The notes below the pieces were generated by a model. That model saw nothing but the letters and a program-made list of their open reading frames with translations, had not been told where the DNA came from and searched no databases. Of a stretch of 6,838 nucleotides of DNA, positions 1 to 4,772 are shown in pieces. Within the stretch, counting starts at the first letter, position 1. Each line of letters begins with the position of its first letter. Origin of the DNA: CAZYVA01 sp964650695 (GTDB taxonomy: Bacteria; Bacillota; Clostridia; Lachnospirales; Lachnospiraceae); the NCBI GenBank assembly GCA_964650695.1, contig CAZYVA010000094.1:1-6838 (forward strand). Direction: 5' to 3'. A program made the translations under genes and the position numbers.

Positions 1-1001
1 ACCGGCGGCACATGGCTGAACAACACCACACAGTACCCCTCCGGCGTGCCAAAAAGTATTTGCTCCAGCCAATCCAGTTCTTTTTCTGAGAACCCGTACC
101 GGATTTCTGCCCGACTGTCAAACGAATCCAAAAAAATGCACCGGATGTTTTGCCCTATGAAGTCCCTATAATAGTAAAACTGCCCTTTTTCCCTTGTTGC
201 GTCCTTTGGCTCCCTGCTGTAATACAGCCTTTCCATCTCTTCTTCCGAAAACTGCTCCGGGTTCCCGCGAAAATAGTTGGTATCATGATTTCCCATTACA
301 TAATAGAAAGGCAGCCCGCATTTCATCATATCGTCTTGCATATGCCTGACATACGCGCTTGTCACGCTTTTTGGCACCATCCCATCCGTCAGGTCCCCCA
401 GATGGATAATCCCGTCCAAGGCCGTCTGTGTGGCCAGAGACTGTAGGTTACGGGCTGTAGCCCCCCATGTGCCGTTGACCGTGTAATGGGAGTCGGAGAG
501 AAGCAAAAACTGCAGGCTATCCCCGGAACGCTTTCTGCGGATCTGCCGCAGCAGGCGGCTTTCTTCCCTGGAAAAATCGGGGGAAACGGAATCAGCGATG
601 CCCGGCTTTCCACGTTGGCCGCCAGGCTGCCACTGGATGATTTCTCCCAATGATTCTCCCGCCGTACCATCCCTGCTTTCCACCGCCAGTCTGAAATAAC
701 ACGGCTCTGTGAAGCAATACCCCTGGCTTCCAAGCCTTACCAGGTCTCGGAACCTTGTCCAGCTTTCTTCCTTCTGGTAATCATAGGTATAGATATATTT
801 TGGATTTCTTTCCGGGATGTAAATTGCCATATTCACCTGGAAACAGGAATTTCCCGAAAAGCCTTCTTCCAATAGGATCCGGTCGCCCGGATACGCGGCA
901 TTATATAATAATGTACATATACTATTTTCACATTTTTCAGCTTCCCCCGTTTTGCTGTTGAGCCGGTAACCGGCTGTGCCTTCCAAAAAAATATCCTTCA
1001 T
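1..1001 (-). CDS. Calcineurin-like metallophosphoesterase, C-terminus cut by window edge
   Basis: Open frame of 333 codons that continues past the left edge without a stop. Metallophosphoesterase signature motifs appear in the correct order: D170-S-H172 (SDSH), G202-D203 followed by LTDG, G237-N-H-D240, and S329-H330 near the edge. The final GHxH motif would lie outside the window. By family knowledge these residues bind a di-metal centre that hydrolyses phosphomono- or diesters; the substrate cannot be inferred. Residues 1-155 form a separate N-terminal domain rich in aromatic and beta-type sequence (for example YIYTYDY near 70-75), probably a beta-sandwich I do not recognise. No signal peptide or membrane segment is visible, so a cytoplasmic location is likely. 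ATG at 1001 is the first Met after the in-frame stop at 1161-1163. Its RBS is poor: GGAAG lies about 18 bases upstream. The ATG overlaps the TGA of a tiny upstream frame (ATGA), so translation may be coupled. Family call confident, start less so. Confidence 0.85.
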   Translation of the reverse strand, partial: MKDIFLEGTAGYRLNSKTGEAEKCENSICTLLYNAAYPGDRILLEEGFSGNSCFQVNMAIYIPERNPKYIYTYDYQKEESWTRFRDLVRLGSQGYCFTEPCYFRLAVESRDGTAGESLGEIIQWQPGGQRGKPGIADSVSPDFSREESRLLRQIRRKRSGDSLQFLLLSDSHYTVNGTWGATARNLQSLATQTALDGIIHLGDLTDGMVPKSVTSAYVRHMQDDMMKCGLPFYYVMGNHDTNYFRGNPEQFSEEEMERLYYSREPKDATREKGQFYYYRDFIGQNIRCIFLDSFDSRAEIRYGFSEKELDWLEQILFGTPEGYCVVLFSHVPP

Positions 1002-1136
1002 ATGACCGCGCTTGCCATTTCTTCCTTTTCCCGCCCGGACAGATTCCCCTGGCAGTTTTTTACCCGATCCTTTCTCGAACTGTAAAAATGGCTTCCCGCA
1101 GTTCCAAGGATAACCGGTATAAATAAGACATATTGG

Positions 1137-1400
1137 TTGCCCTTCCGGGCAATGCCGGGTTTAGCGCCGCCTGCGCCTTTGCTGGTATGGATAAGCAAAG
1201 GCATGGTACAGGCTGGCCTGCGTCCGGCTTCGCTCCCTGCTACGTCACGTCTTTGTGTTCGCAAGGTCCTGGCATACCCAATCCGTAAGTCTTTCCCCTT
1301 ACCTTCTAATGCCGTGCTTTCTTTTTATATCATAGACACACCTGCCAGTCCTTCCGGTGAAACCCCGGCCCAGCGCCGGTGTTTATCTGGTTGGCTGCCT
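1137..1400 (-). ncRNA. Candidate guide RNA (omegaRNA-like) scaffold downstream of tnpB
   Basis: The 264 bases following the tnpB stop lack a convincing gene but are strongly structured on the same strand. Seen directly: (i) a stem pairing 1343-1353 with 1263-1274 (AAGG-a-CTGGCA with TGCCAG-ga-CCTT) that encloses a second hairpin, GTAAG/CTTAC, at 1285-1302; (ii) a perfect 9-bp stem, GCCTTTGCT with AGCAAAGGC, at 1175-1202 with a 10-base loop and further partial pairing outside it; (iii) a perfect 6-bp stem TTGCCC/GGGCAA closed by a GGAA (GNRA-type) tetraloop at 1137-1152. In the TnpB family the guide RNA scaffold overlaps or follows the 3' end of tnpB and ends at the element end, with the guide immediately after it. 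That would place the guide near 1115-1136, but the exact end is unknown. The assignment is inference from position and folding; it could also be a generic structured 3' UTR. Confidence 0.35.
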
Positions 1401-2708
1401 TTATGACCGTTCTTCCATGCCCCTCTTCTTTGCGTTCCGGGCGGCGTTTTCCTTGATATCCCCCCGGTATCCGCACTCCCCGCATGTAAATACCCCTCCG
1501 CTCTTTTCCCCTATCGCGCCGCAGATGCTGCACGCATTGCTGATATCCTTCCCCAGCACCTCCACAACCTCTACCGACTGCTCCCGGCATTTCTGCGTCA
1601 GCCTTTTGCGGATATATCCCCTCTGCCACAGCGTGAGCGAATGGTTGATCCTTTTGTTCACCCCGCCCCCGCCCGGCTTTGGCAGCTTCGGGATGTAGAC
1701 CGTCCGCGGCTTTTCTGTCCGAAGGAAACGGTTCAGCTCCTGGTTGATGTAGCTGTGCATCTGCTCTTCCTTCCGCCTTTTCTGGTCTGTGTATTTTTTC
1801 CTGCCGGGGTTCTGCGCTTTGTTGCGCCGGTAGCTCCTCGCCTGCGCCATGAGCCAGTCCGCGTATGCCGTCTGGTACTCCCCCAGGCGTTCCCCGTACC
1901 TTGCGCCGCCGTCGGTCGTCAGCATCGTGAACACGCCGGCCGCCAGCCCCACATGGTTGACATACTCCGCATGTGCATGGATCCTCACGTCCACCGGGGC
2001 CTTGATCTCCAGGCCGTGTCTTTCCGGGTAGAGCTTCACATACATCTGGGACTGGTAGCGGTTGCTGTCCGTCAGCGGGATGAATACCCGCCGCCGCTTC
2101 TCCTTCGTGGCGATGGAGATCCCATGATCCCCGTAGCGGTACGCCTTCTCTGAGATGGGGAAGCCGTCCGCCGAACGGGTATGCAGGCTTGCGTGGTGCT
2201 TCCTTACTTGCCTGCGCAGGTAATTCTGGAGCTTCCCTTCATCAACGCCGGTCCCAAGGATGGCTTCATACTGCTTCTGGATATCTGCCCTCAACACGAT
2301 AGGGCTGCGGTTCAGCGCCATCCCAAACGCATTGCTGACTTTCAGCAGGAAGCGGAGGTAATGCTTTTCGTCCTCTGAAAAGCCCTCATTCCTCCCCACC
2401 GCTTCCAGGACTTTTGATTTCGTCCTTGTCCACTGGGCCTTGATGTCCCCCAGCGCGTCAAACATCGCCAGGTAAAAATAAACCGACGGGAGGCCCAGCC
2501 GCTGCCGCAGGCCGCTGGCTGTCATTTCATTCTGGATGGTGTAGCCGGGATACAGTTTCCCAAGGCTCCCGATCCCGCCGTACCGGCTGTAGACATAATT
2601 CTTCACTTCCCGGCAGTCCGCCGCGATCCCTAAGAGTTTCCCCATGTCTTTATCTGGGATCGGTTTTGCGTTATACTGTTGGATAGTCTTACAGACAGTA
2701 TCCGGCAT
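1401..2708 (-). CDS. TnpB/OrfB-family protein with all three RuvC catalytic residues replaced (nuclease-dead)
   Basis: A 435-residue protein of the TnpB family (IS200/IS605-associated RNA-guided nucleases, ancestors of Cas12). Family landmarks are in order: helical N-terminal half, beta-rich segment at 207-245 (RRVFIPL ... GLEIKAPVDVRI), RuvC-I region at 251-267, a basic linker helix at 290-330, RuvC-II region at 335-342, and a zinc ribbon with C393-x2-C396 and C409-x2-C412, followed by the RuvC-III segment ENAARN at 420-425. Active TnpB has G-I-D-x-G, an Glu in RuvC-II, and Asp two residues before NAA. Here these read GLAAG (Ala256), YIPKL (Pro340) and D-I-K-E-N (Lys419), so cleavage is not expected while fold and zinc site appear kept. 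ATG at 2708 is chosen because GGAGG lies 5 bases upstream (2714-2718); the longer frame from 2783 has no RBS and crosses a palindrome. Follows the integrase gene by 117 bases on the same strand. Likely role: RNA-guided DNA binding or regulation (inference). Confidence 0.9.
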   Translation of the reverse strand: MPDTVCKTIQQYNAKPIPDKDMGKLLGIAADCREVKNYVYSRYGGIGSLGKLYPGYTIQNEMTASGLRQRLGLPSVYFYLAMFDALGDIKAQWTRTKSKVLEAVGRNEGFSEDEKHYLRFLLKVSNAFGMALNRSPIVLRADIQKQYEAILGTGVDEGKLQNYLRRQVRKHHASLHTRSADGFPISEKAYRYGDHGISIATKEKRRRVFIPLTDSNRYQSQMYVKLYPERHGLEIKAPVDVRIHAHAEYVNHVGLAAGVFTMLTTDGGARYGERLGEYQTAYADWLMAQARSYRRNKAQNPGRKKYTDQKRRKEEQMHSYINQELNRFLRTEKPRTVYIPKLPKPGGGGVNKRINHSLTLWQRGYIRKRLTQKCREQSVEVVEVLGKDISNACSICGAIGEKSGGVFTCGECGYRGDIKENAARNAKKRGMEERS

Positions 2709-2713
2709 ACGCC

Positions 2714-2718
2714 CCTCC
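2714..2718 (-). promoter_or_regulatory. Ribosome binding site deciding the tnpB start
   Basis: GGAGG on the minus strand, 5 bases before the ATG at 2708. It supports the 435-residue product over a 25-residue longer frame starting at 2783, which lacks such a site. Confidence 0.75.
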
Positions 2719-2760
2719 CTGCCTGACGGCGTCCCCCGCCCTGCTTGGCAGCGCGGCTTG

Positions 2761-2797
2761 CTGTTTTTCGCAGATTCCCGCAATCTGCGAAAAACAG
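2761..2797. repeat. Perfect 16-bp palindrome between integrase and tnpB, copy 1 of a shared 27-bp site
   Basis: Arms CTGTTTTTCGCAGATT (2761-2776) and its exact complement (2782-2797) flank a 5-base spacer CCCGC. The inner 27 bases (2766-2792) are identical to the reverse complement of 4266-4292, so the two copies are in opposite orientation defined by the spacer (CCCGC versus GCGGG). There is no T-run after the stem in the direction of transcription, so it is not a typical terminator. The 11-5-11 geometry resembles a tyrosine-recombinase core site, and it sits 28 bases beyond the integrase stop. It may alternatively be a dispersed palindromic repeat. Confidence 0.8.
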
Positions 2798-2825
2798 GCC
2801 GGAGGCCGATGATGAGCGTCTCCCC

Positions 2826-3959
2826 CTAGCTTGCCTGACCATAAATCTGACCATAAAACGAGGAAAGGGCGTCCAGGTGCTTCCGCTTCGTCTCCATGGA
2901 AGGATGCACATACCGGTCCAGCGTGATCCGCACGCTGGAATGCCCCAGCATCTCACTCAGGCTCTTGACGTCCGTCCCTCCTTCTATACAGTTTGTCGCG
3001 AAGGTATGGCGCAAGGTATGGAAATGCTTGTCCGGCAAGCCTGCTTCCTCCAGGATCTTCTTGAACTGGTACTGGAGCGTCCTCGGTTCCATCGGCTTTC
3101 TGCCGCCGAAAATATACGCCTGCCCATCCTGGTATTTGGCAAGGAGGCCCAGGATGGCCCCAGGCAAGGGGATTTCCCGTTTCGAGCATGCGCTTTTCGG
3201 TTCCGTCTCCATCAAGGCGGTCTTTGTCCGCATCCCCTGGGCGGGAAGCCGCTGCACCGTCCGCGAGACGCAGAGGATCCCACTCTCAAAATCAACGTCC
3301 GTCCATTTCAAGGCGCAAGCCTCCCCAAGCCGGAGTCCTGTATACAGGCACAGAAGCGCCGCCGTTTTAAAGATGTTGTTTTCGTTGTACAGGGAAAACA
3401 TCAGCTTCCGCTGCTCCTTCCCCGACAGCGCGTCCACCGGCTTGCCGCGGACGTCCACTGTGGGCCTTTCCAACCCCGGCAGGGAAAGGGAATGCCGCGT
3501 GGAGGCGAATTTCAGGATCTGGTTCAGCACGCAGTAGATGCTTTTCTGGATGCTGCCGGATAAGGGGTCAGGAATCTTTTCCCGCACAAGCGGCCCCGTA
3601 ACCTCGGATATAGCTATCCCCTGGAACGCCCGTTCAAGGTGGGTATGGTAGACGGTGCTGTATTTTGTATAGGTAGAAAGCTTCCTTTTTCCCTTGACGT
3701 CCGCCAGCCATTCCTCCGCCAAGTCTGTGAACAGCATGCTTTCCCCGTCCTTTTCCGGTTTCCTGTCCTTTTCCGTTGTTTTCCCCGGCCCTTCCCACAA
3801 AAGATTTTTTTGTATGGTCAGCCGGGCTTTCGCTTCCGCATAGCTTTTCCCGTAGACAGACCGATAGACCTTCCTCCCTTTTTCCTCGCAGTAGACTGGG
3901 TAACGCCCCTCCCAGCGTCCATCCTTCCTCTTCCTGATGTTTTCCCCGTGCCTTGCCAT
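2826..3959 (-). CDS. Tyrosine site-specific recombinase (phage/ICE-type integrase)
   Basis: A complete 377-residue integrase. The N-terminal part (about 1-60, starting MARHGENIRKRKDGRWEGRY) resembles the arm-DNA-binding domain of Tn916-type integrases. Residues about 75-165 form the core-binding SAM-like domain (FTDLAEEWL). The C-terminal catalytic domain has the full active-site set: R210 in TGLRLGE, a beta-hairpin Lys around K255-K260 (PKSACSKREIPLP), H314 and R317 in HTLRH, H340 in LGHSS, and nucleophile Y350 in DRYVH. It should cut and join DNA at short att core sites to integrate, excise or invert a segment. GTG at 3962 could also start the frame, but ATG at 3959 is preferred because AAAGGAG (3967-3973) lies 7 bases before it. 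It precedes tnpB on the same strand with no visible terminator. No excisionase gene lies in the window. The last codons overlap a direct repeat also found in the leader. Confidence 0.95.
   Translation of the reverse strand: MARHGENIRKRKDGRWEGRYPVYCEEKGRKVYRSVYGKSYAEAKARLTIQKNLLWEGPGKTTEKDRKPEKDGESMLFTDLAEEWLADVKGKRKLSTYTKYSTVYHTHLERAFQGIAISEVTGPLVREKIPDPLSGSIQKSIYCVLNQILKFASTRHSLSLPGLERPTVDVRGKPVDALSGKEQRKLMFSLYNENNIFKTAALLCLYTGLRLGEACALKWTDVDFESGILCVSRTVQRLPAQGMRTKTALMETEPKSACSKREIPLPGAILGLLAKYQDGQAYIFGGRKPMEPRTLQYQFKKILEEAGLPDKHFHTLRHTFATNCIEGGTDVKSLSEMLGHSSVRITLDRYVHPSMETKRKHLDALSSFYGQIYGQAS
2836..2859. repeat. Direct repeat copy A at integrase 3' end (two TGACCATAAA units)
   Basis: TGACCATAAA occurs twice with a 2-base gap (2836-2845 and 2848-2857), a 12-base period, inside the last codons of the integrase. 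The 24-base segment aligns with 4068-4091 with five mismatches, most of them T/C. It may be an arm-type integrase binding site or part of an att site; as coding DNA it specifies the ending FYGQIYGQ. Confidence 0.55.
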
Positions 3960-4067
3960 CACACTTCTCCTTTCCCTTCCCCCGGATTTTTGCCGTTACT
4001 GATCGCAGCCGCACCGTACACGTCCATAAGGCAAAGGCCGACAGCCCACGCTGTGGAATGTAACCTT

Positions 4068-4091
4068 TGACCCCAAACCTGACCACAAAAA
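4068..4091. repeat. Direct repeat copy B in the integrase leader
   Basis: Degenerate copy of 2836-2859 in the same orientation: two TGACC-N2-AAA-type units with a 12-base period. Read on the minus strand in one frame it would encode FCGQVWGQ, echoing the integrase ending FYGQIYGQ. It could therefore be the remnant of a second integrase 3' end or an arm-type binding site. Confidence 0.5.
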
Positions 4092-4178
4092 CCCTTTGGC
4101 ATAGGCTTTCCCCCGAGGGGAAGTCCTGTGGATAGCAACGGTTCCTAACCATAAAATAATACAAATATTGAATTTTCG

Positions 4179-4184
4179 ATTATA
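4179..4184 (-). promoter_or_regulatory. Candidate -10 box for the integrase-tnpB transcript
   Basis: A perfect TATAAT on the minus strand in an AT-rich block (4141-4225) that contrasts with the GC-richer surroundings. No good TTGACA-like -35 lies at 16-18 bases. Use of this site would give a leader of about 210 bases that includes direct repeat B, a TTCCCC/GGGGAA hairpin (around 4109-4123) and an ACAGC/GCTGT hairpin (around 4041-4054). Confidence 0.35.
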
Positions 4185-4265
4185 AAATGTTAGAATGTTG
4201 CCGATATAAATAAAAGAAAGAAAAAGAAGGAAGTCCCATTTTATGGAAAATCCCACCTTTTTCTC

Positions 4266-4292
4266 TTTCGCAGATTGCGGGAATCTGCGAAA
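4266..4292. repeat. 27-bp palindrome, copy 2, upstream of the integrase
   Basis: Arms TTTCGCAGATT and AATCTGCGAAA around spacer GCGGG. It is identical to the minus-strand reading of 2766-2792, so the pair brackets the integrase gene and its leader in inverted orientation. A further half-arm-like AATCTGCAAAA follows at 4291-4301. The palindrome is shorter here (11 bp) than in copy 1 (16 bp). Confidence 0.8.
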
Positions 4293-4301
4293 TCTGCAAA
4301 A

Positions 4302-4470
4302 TCTTAAGCTTGGTTTCCCAAGCGATCATCCATCCCACCCTTCACAATGAAAGCGGCCTTTTCCACGCCAGCCAAAAACCGGTATAAACCGCGGATAGTC
4401 CCTGTAAATCCGGATATAAATCACTGGTCGATCACTGGTAAATTGCTGAAATGAAATTCCTGCGGAAATA
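4302..4470. other. Non-coding stretch with an 11-base tandem repeat
   Basis: No gene is seen here. It contains ATCACTGGT twice (4420-4428 and 4431-4439, 11-base period, about one DNA turn), two near copies of CGG-T/A-TATAAA (around 4380-4388 and 4411-4420), and the 12-mer AACCGGTATAAA at 4377-4388 that recurs at 1112-1123. The 11-base repeat lies just before the candidate aminopeptidase promoter and could be a regulator site; this is inference. Confidence 0.4.
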
Positions 4471-4499
4471 TTGTGCCGCAATCTGAAATATGATAAAAT
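4471..4499 (+). promoter_or_regulatory. Candidate sigma-70-type promoter for the aminopeptidase gene
   Basis: TTGTGC, a 17-base spacer, then TAAAAT. The -10 has one mismatch to consensus and the -35 has three. If used, the transcript has a leader of roughly 265 bases that contains the whole hairpin-rich repeat cluster. Confidence 0.35.
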
Positions 4500-4521
4500 A
4501 TCCCCGGTTTCGGCTGTAAAT

Positions 4522-4753
4522 TACGATCAGGTAATTCAGCATCAACTAAGCCTTCCCGCACCCTGTCGGGCGCGGCAAGGCAAGTTTCCATAGTAAACCC
4601 TCATGCCACGTTGTGGACGTGCTGCGGTATGAAGCGGGGTTTACTATCGGGTAACTCAGCGTCACTAAGCTCGAAAATACCTCGCTAAGTGTCGCTGAGT
4701 ACATTCAACTAAGCCTTCCCGCACCCTGTCGGGCGCGGCAAGGCAAGTTTCAT
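4522..4753. repeat. Composite hairpin-rich repeat cluster in front of the aminopeptidase gene
   Basis: A 47-base perfect direct repeat occurs at 4542-4588 and 4705-4751 (163-base offset). Each copy contains a strong hairpin (4550-4581 and 4713-4744; GCCTT and CCGC arms, TGTC loop). Between them lie a perfect 11-bp inverted repeat, ATAGTAAACCC at 4590-4600 with its complement at 4637-4647, and an imperfect stem pairing 4651-4673 with 4681-4702 (CTCAGCG core). A related motif, GGTAA-y-TCAGC-r-TCA, occurs at about 4530-4543 and 4650-4663. This looks like a dispersed extragenic repeat unit that has partly duplicated; it may also act on the transcript leader. Confidence 0.8.
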
Positions 4754-4756
4754 TGT

Positions 4757-4764
4757 AAAGGAGG
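4757..4764 (+). promoter_or_regulatory. Ribosome binding site of the aminopeptidase gene
   Basis: AAAGGAGG followed by 8 bases, six of them T, and ATG at 4773. A near-consensus site that fixes the start. Confidence 0.85.
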
Positions 4765-4772
4765 GGTTTTTT

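Noticed and set aside
1060..1131. A 23-codon minus-strand ORF (starts MSYLYRLSLELREAIF) with GGAAGGG 8 bases upstream.
   Set aside because: Too short and unmatched to any known peptide; its RBS is buried in the GNRA hairpin. It could equally be guide or flanking DNA.
998..1264. An 88-codon minus-strand frame ending in a 4-base ATGA overlap with the metallophosphoesterase start.
   Set aside because: No RBS at its start, no recognisable domain, and it lies across the hairpins of the structured region. The overlap may still matter for coupling, but I do not call a gene.
2761..2797. Reading the palindrome as a terminator between integrase and tnpB.
   Set aside because: No T-run follows the stem in the direction of transcription, and an exact copy occurs elsewhere in a non-terminal position.
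2745..3563. A 272-codon plus-strand frame opposite the integrase.
   Set aside because: It is antisense to a full integrase with all catalytic residues, has arginine/proline/leucine-rich shadow composition and no family motif.
3634..4164. A 176-codon minus-strand frame covering the integrase leader and 5' end.
   Set aside because: Mostly out-of-frame integrase sequence; the integrase RBS and motifs clearly favour the other frame.
4542..4751. The two 47-base repeats as a CRISPR array.
   Set aside because: Only two copies, with a 116-base interval that is itself structured and repetitive, and no cas genes.
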